Part shown: positions 42,284 through 50,360 of the stretch, in pieces
Layout of the letters: the number at the start of each line of letters is the position of its first letter
Position numbering within the stretch: position 1 is the first letter of the stretch
Assembly (NCBI RefSeq): GCF_021261325.1
Contig: NZ_JAJSBI010000008.1
Span: forward strand, 186,001 to 250,000
Source of the DNA: Streptomyces guryensis
GTDB taxonomy: Bacteria > Actinomycetota > Actinomycetes > Streptomycetales > Streptomycetaceae
DNA length: 64,000 nt
Direction: 5' to 3'
The notes under the pieces: generated by a model
Databases searched by the model: none
Told to the model about the DNA's origin: nothing
Seen by the model: only the letters and a program-made list of their open reading frames with translations
Made by a program: the position numbers and the translations under genes

Positions 42284-42589
42284 GTGCCCACCTACCAGTA
42301 CCAGTGCACCGAGTGCGGCGAGGGCCTCGAGGCGGTGCAGAAGTTCACCGACGACGCCCTGACCGAGTGCCCCAACTGCAGTGGCCGCCTGAAGAAGGTG
42401 TTCTCCGCGGTCGGCATTGTCTTCAAGGGCTCCGGCTTCTACCGGAACGACAGCCGCGGCTCCTCTTCGAGCAGCACGCCGTCGTCCTCGAAGCCGTCGA
42501 CGTCCACCTCGTCATCGGCCCCGTCCTCGTCGTCCTCGGACTCGAAGACGTCGAGCACCGGCACCTCCAGCAGCAGCTCCGCCGCCTAG
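42284..42589 (+). CDS. FmdB-family zinc ribbon protein
   Basis: A 101-residue protein. The N-terminal zinc ribbon has two CxxC pairs (C8/C11 in YQCTECG and C29/C32 in ECPNCSG). After KKVFSAVGIVFKGSGFYRND, the usual FmdB end, comes a ~40-residue Ser/Thr/Pro-rich low-complexity tail. GTG start at 42284 behind AGGAGGAAG. The function of the family is not settled. The CIRCE-like operator directly upstream suggests HrcA control and a link to protein quality control. Confidence 0.9.
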   Translation: MPTYQYQCTECGEGLEAVQKFTDDALTECPNCSGRLKKVFSAVGIVFKGSGFYRNDSRGSSSSSTPSSSKPSTSTSSSAPSSSSSDSKTSSTGTSSSSSAA

Positions 42590-42601
42590 GGCTCCGCACG
42601 G

Positions 42602-42629
42602 GACCCTGTCGTCGCCCGACGGCAGGGTC
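42602..42629 (+). terminator. Hairpin terminator after fmdB-type gene
   Basis: GACCCTGTCGTCG and CGACGGCAGGGTC pair over 13 bp with one G-U, 2-nt loop, followed by TTCGGTGTTTCC. Confidence 0.8.
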
Positions 42630-42686
42630 TTCGGTGTTTCCGGAGCCCCTCTCTGCGCGCCGCCGGGGCCGGATACTGTGCTGGCC

Positions 42687-43544
42687 ATGGCGAATGCAGA
42701 GATCGGCTCAGACATCGGTGCAGAGATCGGTGTGATCGGCGGCTCCGGCTTCTACTCGTTCCTCGGCGACGTGACCGAGGTCCAGGTGGACACCCCCTAC
42801 GGACCGCCCAGCGACTCCCTCTTCCTCGGTGAGATCGCCGGCCGGCGGGTCGCCTTCCTGCCCCGCCACGGTCGCGGCCACCACCTTCCGCCGCACAGGA
42901 TCAACTACCGGGCCAACCTGTGGGCGCTGCGGTCGCTCGGCGTACGCCAGGTGCTCGGCCCCTGCGCGGTGGGCGGTCTGCGCCCCGAGTACGGGCCGGG
43001 CACACTGCTCGTGCCGGACCAGCTGGTCGACCGTACGAAGTCCCGGGTGGGGACGTACTTCGACGGGCTGCCGCTGCCCGGTGGCAGCATCCCGAACGTG
43101 GTGCACGTGTCGCTGGCCGACCCCTACTGCCCCGCCGGACGTGCGGCCGCCCTGAAGGCCGCGCGCGGCCGGGACTGGGAGCCGGTTGACGGCGGCACGC
43201 TGGTCGTGGTCGAGGGGCCGCGCTTCTCGACCCGCGCAGAATCGTTGTGGCATCAGGCGCAGGGCTGGTCGGTGGTCGGCATGACCGGCCATCCCGAGGC
43301 GGCGCTCGCCCGTGAACTGGAGCTCTGCTACTCGACGATGACGCTGGTCACCGACCTCGACGCGGGCGCCGAGTCCGGCGAGGGCGTCTCGCACGACGAG
43401 GTGCTGCGGGTCTTCGCGGCGAACGTGCACCGGCTGCGCGGCGTGCTGTTCGACGCGGTGGCCGCCCTGCCGGCGAACGAGGACCGGGACTGCCTGTGCA
43501 CGAACGCGCTGGGCGGGATGGATCCGGGGTTCGAGCTGCCGTGA
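42687..43544 (+). CDS. S-methyl-5'-thioadenosine phosphorylase
   Basis: A 285-residue purine nucleoside/MTA phosphorylase: GVIGGSGFYSFLGD, RHGRGHHLPPHRINYRANLWAL (phosphate and base site), VVVEGPRFSTRAES and GMTGHPEAALARELELCYSTM. It recycles methylthioadenosine from polyamine or quorum-signal synthesis. The ATG at 42687 has no Shine-Dalgarno; a TACTGT hexamer (42674-42679) ends 7 nt before it, so the mRNA is probably leaderless. Two short tandem-repeat arrays follow the stop. Confidence 0.92.
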   Translation: MANAEIGSDIGAEIGVIGGSGFYSFLGDVTEVQVDTPYGPPSDSLFLGEIAGRRVAFLPRHGRGHHLPPHRINYRANLWALRSLGVRQVLGPCAVGGLRPEYGPGTLLVPDQLVDRTKSRVGTYFDGLPLPGGSIPNVVHVSLADPYCPAGRAAALKAARGRDWEPVDGGTLVVVEGPRFSTRAESLWHQAQGWSVVGMTGHPEAALARELELCYSTMTLVTDLDAGAESGEGVSHDEVLRVFAANVHRLRGVLFDAVAALPANEDRDCLCTNALGGMDPGFELP

Positions 43545-43558
43545 CGAGGTGCCGGGGA

Positions 43559-43618
43559 GGAGCCGGTAAGGGCGGAGCCGATAGAAGCGGAGCCGATATG
43601 GGCGGAGCCGATAGGGGC
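43559..43618 (+). repeat. Tandem repeat, 15-bp unit, four copies
   Basis: Units GGAGCCGGTAAGGGC, GGAGCCGATAGAAGC, GGAGCCGATATGGGC and GGAGCCGATAGGGGC in direct array, 14 bp after the MTA phosphorylase stop. Confidence 0.9.
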
Positions 43619-43666
43619 GGGACTCCGGAACTCGTGCACTCCTGAACTCGTGCACTCCGGAACTCC
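43619..43666 (+). repeat. Second tandem repeat, 16-bp unit
   Basis: GGGACTCC, then GGAACTCGTGCACTCC, TGAACTCGTGCACTCC and partial GGAACTCC, directly adjoining the 15-bp array. Each full unit contains a GTGCAC palindrome. Confidence 0.85.
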
Positions 43667-43772
43667 CCGTTCCGGTGAGGGAGTTGTCCACAACCCGTCG
43701 GTAGTCCACCGGCGTCGGCAGAGATCGCCGCGAGGCCTCATCGTGGGCCTGCAAGCCGATTCCTCGACGCAG

Positions 43773-44330
43773 GTGGTGATCCGCGTGTCCCTCCCTCCCC
43801 CGCTCCTCTTCCCCTCCCCCTCCACCCCTCGCCCACCCGGCACCGACGCACCCGCCACCTGCGAGGTTCCGCACTTCGCTCCCGTGCGGGTGCGCGGCGG
43901 GCGGTATCGGCTACGGCGGCTGGTACGACACCGCAGGCGAGCCGTGGCCGCAGGCCTCGCCGTGACCGCGGCCGCGCTGGTGGCGGTGGGGCCACAGGCC
44001 ACCGACCCGGCGCGTGGGCATCCGGTGGCGGATCCCGTACGGAAGCACCGTGCCGTCGAGATGGTGGCCGCGCCGGTGCGGATCGCCGACGGGGCCACGG
44101 TCCGGCTGCTCAGGCCCGGCGACCGGGTGGACGTCGTCGCCGCCCAGGAGACGGCGACGGGCGGCGACGCCCGCGTGGTCGCGCGCGGGGCGCGGGTGAC
44201 CGAGGTGCCGGAGCCGTCGGACAGCGGGGCCGGCAGCGGGGCACTGGTGGTGCTCTCGGTTCCCCGTTCCACTGCGGCGCACCTCGCCGGCGCGAGCGCG
44301 ACGGCGCGGTTGGCGGTGACGGTGTGCTGA
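43773..44330 (+). CDS. SAF-domain (CpaB/RcpC-like) membrane protein
   Basis: A ~185-residue protein. A proline-rich N-terminus and a basic stretch (RRLVRHRRR) precede one transmembrane helix (AVAAGLAVTAAALVAVG). A SAF/RcpC-type domain follows (EMVAAPVRIADGATVRLLRPGDRVDVVAAQ, ALVVLSVPRSTAAHLAG), as in Flp pilus assembly CpaB. No other pilus gene is nearby, so a pilus role is doubtful. The start is uncertain: GTG 43773, 43776 or 43785 are possible and none has a strong Shine-Dalgarno. Confidence 0.7.
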   Translation: MVIRVSLPPPLLFPSPSTPRPPGTDAPATCEVPHFAPVRVRGGRYRLRRLVRHRRRAVAAGLAVTAAALVAVGPQATDPARGHPVADPVRKHRAVEMVAAPVRIADGATVRLLRPGDRVDVVAAQETATGGDARVVARGARVTEVPEPSDSGAGSGALVVLSVPRSTAAHLAGASATARLAVTVC

Positions 44331-44468
44331 TCCACGATGTGCGGATCCTGCGCGGATTCCCGCCAAGTCCGTCGTTCGAGCCACCCGGCTGGGATCAGCG
44401 GTCCCGCGTTGCCGTAGGTTGCGGAACTGTTTGTTCCCCAACCTGTGCGTGCGAGAAGAGGCCCCGAG

Positions 44469-44927
44469 GTGAGCTTGAAGAAGGAACCGAGCGTCTGGCA
44501 GGGCTTCAAGGCCTTCCTGATGCGCGGGAACGTCGTCGATCTGGCGGTGGCGGTGGTCATCGGCGCCGCGTTCACCAACATCGTGAGCTCGGTGGTGAAG
44601 GGGCTCATCAATCCGCTGGTCGGGACGATCGGCACCACGAACCTCGACAACTACAAGTCGTGTCTGAGCGAGTCATGCAAGGGCAACCAGGGGATCCAGC
44701 TCCTGTGGGGCTCGGTCCTCGGCGCCACCCTGACGTTCGTGATCACCGCGGCCGTCGTCTACTTCCTGATGGTGCTGCCCATGGCGAAGTACCTCGCCCG
44801 CGTCGAGGCCCGCCGCAAGGCTCGGGAGGGCACACACGAGGTGATCGAGGTGACCGAGCTGGAAGTGCTGAAGGAGATCCGCGACGAGCTGGTCGCACAG
44901 CGCGCGGCCAGGCGCGACGAGCGGTAG
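44469..44927 (+). CDS. mscL: Large-conductance mechanosensitive channel MscL
   Basis: A 152-residue MscL: FKAFLMRGNVVDLAVAVVIGAAFTNIVSSVVKG as TM1 with the pore-lining region, a periplasmic loop containing two cysteines (CLSESCKGN) and TM2 GATLTFVITAAVVYFLMVLPM. A charged cytoplasmic helix follows that is longer than in E. coli. It protects against hypo-osmotic shock. GTG start at 44469 with AGAGG upstream. Confidence 0.95.
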   Translation: MSLKKEPSVWQGFKAFLMRGNVVDLAVAVVIGAAFTNIVSSVVKGLINPLVGTIGTTNLDNYKSCLSESCKGNQGIQLLWGSVLGATLTFVITAAVVYFLMVLPMAKYLARVEARRKAREGTHEVIEVTELEVLKEIRDELVAQRAARRDER

Positions 44928-44946
44928 CGGCAGCGGCCCGCGCGGC

Positions 44947-45129
44947 TCAGAGGTGGTGGGGCGGCTTCTCGTCGAGGAAGCGCTTCAAGTCGGCCGCCCG
45001 GTCGCCGTCGGAACGCGGTCGCTCGCCCCAGCCGCGGTCGGTGTCGTCCGAGGACTGCTGGTCCAGCGGGTCGTCGAAGATCAGCGCGGGCTTGGGGGCG
45101 CGCGGCTCGGGAGCAGGGGCGGAGGTCAT
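44947..45129 (-). CDS. Small conserved-looking hypothetical protein
   Basis: A 60-residue hydrophilic protein starting MTSAPAPEPRAPKPALIFDD and ending DRAADLKRFLDEKPPHHL. No membrane segment or known motif. The start at 45129 fits the spacing between flanking genes; the longer frame to 45330 would overlap the LtrA start region. It has the codon bias of a real gene. Function unknown. Confidence 0.65.
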   Translation of the reverse strand: MTSAPAPEPRAPKPALIFDDPLDQQSSDDTDRGWGERPRSDGDRAADLKRFLDEKPPHHL

Positions 45130-45269
45130 GCGTCCAGGGTACGGCCCCGGGGGCGCGCGGCGGCCGGGCCGTTCCGGTGGCCCGCCCGGTCCGCGGGACG
45201 TGCGCCCAGAGGGCACCTCCGTGCCTGCTGCCAAGGAAGTCCCGCCGGTTGTCTGCTGTGCTTGGTTCC

Positions 45270-46526
45270 ATGACGACCAGCTCGACTCCGCCACCCGCGT
45301 CCTCCGGCACACCGGCGAACCGCAGACCACTGCGCAGGCTCGCGGCCAGGGACCGCGGGGAGGCGCACCGCGTCGCCTCGCCGCTCGAACTCTTCTTCGA
45401 CCTGTGCTTCGTCGTGGCCATCGCCCAGGCGGGCGTGGAGCTGGTCCACGCCATCACCGGTGGGCACGCGGCCGAGGGGATCCTCAACTACGGGATGGTG
45501 TTCTTCGCCATCTGGTGGGCGTGGATGAACTTCGCCTGGTTCGCCTCGGCGTACGACAACGACGACGTGCTCTACCGGCTCGTCACCCTGGTCCAGATCG
45601 CGGGAGTGCTCGTACTGGCGGCCGGGGTCTCGCGGGCCTTCGAGGAGCACGAGTTCCTCGTCGTCTGGCTGGGCTACGTGATCATGCGGGTCGCCATGAC
45701 GGCGCAGTGGCTGCGCGCGGCACGGTCGACCGAGGGCGCCGAGCGGACCATGGGGCTGCGCTATGCCGCGGGTGTGTCGCTGTGCATGATCGGCTGGCTG
45801 GGGCTGGTGGTGCTGCCGGAGGGCGCCCGGGTGTGGGTCTTCGTGGTGATGGCGGTCCTGGAGATGTGCGTGCCGCCGTACGCGGAGAAGGACCACCCGA
45901 CGTCCTGGCACCCGCACCACATCTCCGAGCGGTACGGGCTGTTCACGATCATCGTGCTCGGCGAGACCATCGCGGCGGCCACCGTGGCGGTGAAGTCGGG
46001 CGTCGACGAGAACGACGCCCTGGGCGAGCTGCTGCCGATCGCGGCGGGCGGGCTACTGATCATCTTCGCCGCCTGGTGGATCTACTTCGCGGTGCCGATC
46101 CACGGCCATCTGCGCACCAACCGGCAAGCCTTCCTGTGGGGGTACGGCCACTACCTGATCTTCTCCTCGGCCGCCGCGGTCGGGGCGGGCCTGGAGGTGG
46201 CGGTGGAGCAGGCGGTCGGCAAGGCGCACCTCTCCACCTTGGAGGCTTCGGCCGCGGTGACCCTGCCCACGGCGCTGTATCTGCTCACCGTGTGGGCGCT
46301 GCACTCCCGCTACTACAAAGTGGGCATCGCCCAGCAACTGGTGCTGCCGACCACCGCGTTGCTGGTGATCGTCTGCACCTTCCTGGGCTCCTGGGCGGTG
46401 TTCGCGGCGGGCCTGGTGTCGGCGCTGGCGGTGGCGGCGGGGGTGGCGCTGGCGGCGCGCGGGGGCCTCCGAGAGCGTGGGGCGAGCGGATCGAGCGGGG
46501 AACGCGCGACGAGTCCGGCCGGCTGA
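45270..46526 (+). CDS. LtrA-family (low temperature requirement protein A) membrane protein
   Basis: A 418-residue protein with about ten to twelve membrane segments. The LtrA family signature is clear: VASPLELFFDLCFVVAIAQ, the acidic WMNFAWFASAYDNDDVLYR, and WHPHHISERYGLFTIIVLGETI in the middle. The family's biochemical role is not established; the name comes from Listeria cold growth. The ATG at 45270 has no evident Shine-Dalgarno. Confidence 0.88.
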   Translation: MTTSSTPPPASSGTPANRRPLRRLAARDRGEAHRVASPLELFFDLCFVVAIAQAGVELVHAITGGHAAEGILNYGMVFFAIWWAWMNFAWFASAYDNDDVLYRLVTLVQIAGVLVLAAGVSRAFEEHEFLVVWLGYVIMRVAMTAQWLRAARSTEGAERTMGLRYAAGVSLCMIGWLGLVVLPEGARVWVFVVMAVLEMCVPPYAEKDHPTSWHPHHISERYGLFTIIVLGETIAAATVAVKSGVDENDALGELLPIAAGGLLIIFAAWWIYFAVPIHGHLRTNRQAFLWGYGHYLIFSSAAAVGAGLEVAVEQAVGKAHLSTLEASAAVTLPTALYLLTVWALHSRYYKVGIAQQLVLPTTALLVIVCTFLGSWAVFAAGLVSALAVAAGVALAARGGLRERGASGSSGERATSPAG

Positions 46527-46565
46527 CCGGGGCGCTCTCGTGAGAGGCCGGGCGAGACTGGCTCC

Positions 46566-47594
46566 ATGACAGTTGACGCATTGACGGACGTCACCGGAGT
46601 GCGGGTGGGGCATGCGACACGCACCGGCGGGGGCTGGCTCACCGGCACCACGGTCGTCCTCGCCCCGGAAGGCGGCGCCGTCGCCGCCGTGGACGTGCGC
46701 GGCGGCGGTCCCGGCACCAAGGAGACCGACGCGCTCGACCCGCGCAACCTCGTGCAGAAGGTCGAGGCGATCGTGCTGACCGGCGGCAGCGCGTACGGGC
46801 TCGACGCGGCGTCGGGGGTGATGGCCTGGCTGGAGGAGCAGGGTCGCGGGGTGCGGGTAGGAGTGGACCCTGCGCACGTGGTGCCGGTGGTGCCCGCCGC
46901 CTGCGTCTTCGACCTCGGGCGGGGCGGCGACTTCCGGGCCAGGCCCGATGCCGCCACCGGCCGGGCGGCGGTCGAGGCGGCCGCGGCGAGCGCGGTCGGG
47001 GCGCGGGTGCAGGAAGGGTGCGTGGGCGCCGGCACCGGGGCGGCCGTGGGACCGATCAAGGGCGGGATCGGCACCGCAAGCGCGGTGCTCGGCTCCGGGG
47101 TCACGGTGGCCGCCCTGGTGGTGGCCAACGCGGCGGGGTCGGCGATGGATCCGGAAACGGGCGTCCTGTACGGGGAGTTGTTCCAGGGCCGGGTGGACTA
47201 CCCCGAGCCACACGTCCACGAGGCCGCGCGCGGCCGTCTCGCCGAGAGCGCAGCGAAGAACGTGCTCCCCCCGCTGAACACCACGCTCGCCGTGGTCGCC
47301 ACCGACGCGGATCTGTCGAAGGCGCAGGCGCAGAAGCTCGCCGGTACGGCGCACGACGGCATCGCGCGCGCCGTACGGCCGGTGCACCTGCTCAACGACG
47401 GGGACACGGTGTTCGCCCTGGCGACCGGAGCGCGTCCGCTCGACGCCGGGCACCCCCTCGCGCTGAACGAGATCCTCGCGGCGGGCGCGGACGTGGTGAC
47501 GCGGGCGATCGTGCGGGCCGTGCGCGCCGCCGAGTCTGTGGTTGGGCCCGGCGGGGTGTGGCCCTCCTACCGGGAGTTGTACGGAGGTCGGTAA
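46566..47594 (+). CDS. P1 family (DmpA/NylC-type) peptidase
   Basis: A 342-residue N-terminal nucleophile hydrolase of the DmpA/NylC fold: LTDVTGVRVGHATR at the start, IVLTGGSAYGLDAASGVMAWLEE, GAGTGAAVGPIKGGIGTAS, and the self-cleavage site within LPPLNTTLAVVATDA, where the Thr after Asn becomes the nucleophile. It acts on N-terminal amino acids, beta-peptides or oligoamides. No signal peptide. It lies 39 bp after the LtrA gene, possibly cotranscribed. Confidence 0.9.
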   Translation: MTVDALTDVTGVRVGHATRTGGGWLTGTTVVLAPEGGAVAAVDVRGGGPGTKETDALDPRNLVQKVEAIVLTGGSAYGLDAASGVMAWLEEQGRGVRVGVDPAHVVPVVPAACVFDLGRGGDFRARPDAATGRAAVEAAAASAVGARVQEGCVGAGTGAAVGPIKGGIGTASAVLGSGVTVAALVVANAAGSAMDPETGVLYGELFQGRVDYPEPHVHEAARGRLAESAAKNVLPPLNTTLAVVATDADLSKAQAQKLAGTAHDGIARAVRPVHLLNDGDTVFALATGARPLDAGHPLALNEILAAGADVVTRAIVRAVRAAESVVGPGGVWPSYRELYGGR

Positions 47595-47741
47595 CAACAA
47601 GGCTGCGTTCGCACGCGATTGTCCCGGTTCTGTCACGTGATCGCCTTCATCGGGGACGGCGGGAACCTCACGGCCCGCCGATTCCCTCCTTTCACACGCA
47701 CTGGAACGGACAACGCACATCACACGAACCTGGAGCAGCCC

Positions 47742-48992
47742 GTGACAACGCCGGACATTGCAGCGCGGCGCGTACGCGTACGCGTACTGGGGGCCTGTGC
47801 CGCCCTGATGGTCGGCGCCCTCACCCTGACCGCCTGCGGTGGCGACGCCAACGCCAACTCCAACTCCTCGAACTCCTCGAACAACGGCAAGGGCGGCGAC
47901 GGCTCGTCCAAGACCTCGACGGCGAAGATCGTCATCTCGGCGAAGGACGGCTCGACCGACGCGTCGATCAACACGACCGGCGTGAAGGTCAGCGACGGCA
48001 GGCTGACGGACGTGAAGATGACGGTGGCGGGGTCGGGGCAGACCGTTGCGGGGGCGATATCCGCGGACGGCGTGGTCTGGAAGCCCAAGGACCAACTGGA
48101 GCGCGGGACGAAGTACCAGATCTCGGCGACCGCGAAGGACGGGAGCGGCCGTACGGCGGCCGCCAATTCCATCTTCACCACGGTCACTTCGGCCAACAGC
48201 TTCATCGGGACGTACACGCCGGACAACGGGACGACGGTCGGTGTGGGAATGCCGGTGTCGTTCGACTTCGACAAGGTGATCAGCGCCAGGAAGGCCGTGC
48301 AGTCGCACATCACGGTCACGTCGAGCAGTGGGCAGAAGGTGGTGGGGCACTGGTTCGGGGCACAGCGGCTCGACTTCCGGCCCGAGGAGTACTGGAAGGC
48401 CGGCTCCAAGGTCACGATGAAGATCGACCTGGACGGTGTCGAGGGTGCGAACGGCGTCTACGGGGTGCAGAAGAAGACCGTCACCTTCACCATCGGGCGT
48501 TCGCAGGTCTCCACGGTGGATGTGAACACGCAGACCATGACGGTCGTGCGGGACGGCAAGACCCTCAAGTCGGTGCCGATCTCTTCGGGCAGCCCGGAGC
48601 ACACCACGTACAACGGGCAAATGGTGATCTCCGAGAAGTTCGTGCAGACGCGCATGAACAGCCAGACGGTGGGCCTGGGCGGCGAGTACGACATCCCGGA
48701 CGTGCCGCACGCGATGCGCCTGACCTCGTCCGGCACGTTCATCCACGGCAACTACTGGTACAGCCAGAGCAATCCGCCCTTCGGCCGCGAGGGCACCAGC
48801 CATGGCTGCGTCGGGCTCGCGGACGTGCAGGGCGCTCAGGGCGCCACGAACGCCAAGTGGTTCTACGACAACTCGCTGATCGGGGACGTCGTGATCGTCA
48901 AGAACTCCCCCGACAAGAAGGTCGCCCCCGACAACGGGCTCAACGGCTGGAACATGCCGTGGAGCGAGTGGGTGGCGGGAAGCGCCGCCTAA
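47742..48992 (+). CDS. Lipoprotein L,D-transpeptidase (Ig-like and YkuD domains)
   Basis: A 416-residue secreted lipoprotein. The signal ends at the lipobox LTAC (C32), followed by an Asn/Ser-rich linker. Two Ig-like domains (~60-240; for example FIGTYTPDNGTTVGVGMPVSFDFD) precede the YkuD catalytic domain, with the H-x-N-Y-W block and the catalytic SHGCVGL (C356). It makes 3-3 crosslinks in peptidoglycan. GTG start with GGAG 8 nt upstream; the earlier frame from 47619 lacks a signal. Confidence 0.93.
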   Translation: MTTPDIAARRVRVRVLGACAALMVGALTLTACGGDANANSNSSNSSNNGKGGDGSSKTSTAKIVISAKDGSTDASINTTGVKVSDGRLTDVKMTVAGSGQTVAGAISADGVVWKPKDQLERGTKYQISATAKDGSGRTAAANSIFTTVTSANSFIGTYTPDNGTTVGVGMPVSFDFDKVISARKAVQSHITVTSSSGQKVVGHWFGAQRLDFRPEEYWKAGSKVTMKIDLDGVEGANGVYGVQKKTVTFTIGRSQVSTVDVNTQTMTVVRDGKTLKSVPISSGSPEHTTYNGQMVISEKFVQTRMNSQTVGLGGEYDIPDVPHAMRLTSSGTFIHGNYWYSQSNPPFGREGTSHGCVGLADVQGAQGATNAKWFYDNSLIGDVVIVKNSPDKKVAPDNGLNGWNMPWSEWVAGSAA

Positions 48993-49025
48993 TCGCCTTC
49001 TGACCAGCAGCTTCTGACAGATCGT

Positions 49026-49056
49026 CGGGCCGTGTGGGAACTTCTCACACGGCCCG
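49026..49056 (+). terminator. Terminator after the L,D-transpeptidase gene
   Basis: CGGGCCGTGTG and CACACGGCCCG form an 11-bp perfect stem with a 9-nt loop, followed by CGCG and a TTTT run at 49061-49064. Confidence 0.88.
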
Positions 49057-49088
49057 CGCGTTTTCTGTGCGTACGTTTTCTCGGTTCC

Positions 49089-49119
49089 CGGACATGATGT
49101 CCGACCGAGGGGCTACGGT
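49089..49119 (+). promoter_or_regulatory. Promoter with palindromic operator upstream of DUF6227 gene
   Basis: CGGACAT-G-ATGTCCG (49089-49103) is a perfect 15-bp palindrome, flanked further out by TCGG and CCGA. A TACGGT -10-like hexamer follows at 49114-49119. With 17-bp spacing the -35 would fall inside the palindrome, so a regulator bound here would block or recruit polymerase. Confidence 0.5.
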
Positions 49120-49160
49120 ATGCACCCACAAGGTGACATGCAGCAACGCCGGGAGAAACC

Positions 49161-49907
49161 TTGAGCGTTCCGTACGAGACGGCAGCGTACGAACCCGCCG
49201 AGTCGCCCGAGTCTCCGGAGGAGCATCTCGCGCGACTCCTCGGTCGTGCCCTGAACTCCTTCGAGCTGCCGGACGAGGCGATACTACGGTTGGACTGCGC
49301 GCTGGCGCACGACAGTTCGCTGCACTCCGCGCACCACAGCGCGGGGTTGCACCGCGAGACGTACCGGCACACCTGGCTGCTCGTCGACGGCTCGGCGGTC
49401 ACGCTCTGGGAGCTCGTGCACAACACGGCACCGGGCAGCGCCGCGCAGCACGAGGTGTATGTCGACGAGGAGGAGCTGCGTGCGGCCACCGCGCGGCTGC
49501 CGCTGCCGCCGGACGCAGCGGACTTCGAGCTGCCGGTGACGGTGCAGCTGTCGCCGGTCCCGGCGCCGCGGCACGCGTATCTGCCGGACGACTCCGCGGA
49601 TCACGCGCGGCGGCTGCTGCGCCGCGCGGAGAACCCGGACCGGCCGGGTGCGGAGACGGCCGCGCGGCTCGCCACGGCGTTCGCGCACCAGATCACACAG
49701 GCCTTCGGACGCCCGTGCCGGGCGGGCCGGGCCGGGCTGTGCTTCTCGCTCTACGAGCACGCGTTCCTGCTGCGTGACGGCGCGGAGGTCTCCCTCTGGG
49801 AGGTCGAGCACACGGCGACGCCCGACGGGCGGCACATGTGCGAGGTGTACGTCAGCGAGGACGCGGCCCGGGATGCGATGGAGCGGCGGGCGGCACAGGT
49901 CTCCTGA
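49161..49907 (+). CDS. DUF6227-family protein
   Basis: A 248-residue protein made of two similar halves: HRETYRHTWLLVDGSAVTLWELVHNTAP (residues ~65-95) and LYEHAFLLRDGAEVSLWEVEHTATPDG (~200-230). It is soluble, with no membrane segment. It matches, from memory, a Streptomyces-restricted family of unknown function (DUF6227). TTG start at 49161 behind GGGAGAAA. Its promoter carries a perfect palindrome, so it is probably regulated. Confidence 0.75.
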   Translation: MSVPYETAAYEPAESPESPEEHLARLLGRALNSFELPDEAILRLDCALAHDSSLHSAHHSAGLHRETYRHTWLLVDGSAVTLWELVHNTAPGSAAQHEVYVDEEELRAATARLPLPPDAADFELPVTVQLSPVPAPRHAYLPDDSADHARRLLRRAENPDRPGAETAARLATAFAHQITQAFGRPCRAGRAGLCFSLYEHAFLLRDGAEVSLWEVEHTATPDGRHMCEVYVSEDAARDAMERRAAQVS

Positions 49908-49915
49908 CCCGTCGG

Positions 49916-50003
49916 CCCGCGGGTCAGCAGCCCGCGAGTCAGCAGCCCGCGGGTCAGCAGCCTGCGGGTCAGCAGCCTGCGGGTCAGCAGCCCGCGGGTC
50001 AGC
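49916..50003. repeat. Tandem repeat, 15-bp unit, six copies
   Basis: Six units of CC(C/T)GCG(G/A)GTCAGCAG, the last slightly diverged, at 49916, 49931, 49946, 49961, 49976 and 49991. The array fills the gap between two convergent genes, and its last unit supplies the stop codon of the minus-strand gene. Confidence 0.92.
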
Positions 50004-50283
50004 GGCCGTCGCTGAGCTGTCGTACCAGCCCTGCGAAGGCGTCCCGCTCCGTCGGCGTCAGTTCGACGTACTCCAGGTGGGGAGGGAACTGCCGCTGGTG
50101 CGGAAGGGAGCGCAGGGGGGTGCGGCCGGTGTACCAGAGGGTGCGGAAGGCAAGCCGCAGGCTGCCGGCCCCGGAGCGGCCGCGGCGCACAAGGCGGATC
50201 AGGCCGAGCGTCCAGACGACGGCCGCGAAGGCGAGGACGGCCACGCCCAGCGACTGGAGGATCGAGACGTGCTCATCGGGCAT
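49999..50283 (-). CDS. Small single-pass membrane protein, hypothetical
   Basis: A 94-residue protein: MPDEHVSILQSLGVAVLAFAAVVWTLGLIRL gives one N-terminal transmembrane helix (residues ~10-30), followed by a basic stretch and a soluble tail ending YVELTPTERDAFAGLVRQLSD. The ATG at 50283 has a GGGG just upstream. The stop codon lies in the last unit of the 15-bp tandem array. Function unknown. Confidence 0.7.
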   Translation of the reverse strand: MPDEHVSILQSLGVAVLAFAAVVWTLGLIRLVRRGRSGAGSLRLAFRTLWYTGRTPLRSLPHQRQFPPHLEYVELTPTERDAFAGLVRQLSDGR

Positions 50284-50299
50284 GCGCCCCAGTAGACAC

Positions 50300-50329
50300 C
50301 ACGGTCCGGGACTTTGGCCCCGGACCGTG
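50300..50329 (-). other. Strong hairpin in the leader of the small membrane protein gene
   Basis: CACGGTCCGGG and CCCGGACCGTG, 11-bp perfect stem, 8-nt loop, about 17 nt upstream of the ATG at 50283. It could be a second terminator for the fru operon or a leader attenuator. Confidence 0.55.
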
Positions 50330-50360
50330 ACGTATCTCGCAGTCGTCACAGGTAAGACAC

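Noticed and set aside
43559..43666. Tandem arrays as a CRISPR
   Set aside because: Units are 15-16 bp and contiguous with no unique spacers; no cas gene in the window.
46053..48803. 916-codon minus-strand frame
   Set aside because: Covers three clearly coding plus-strand genes; no recognisable domain.
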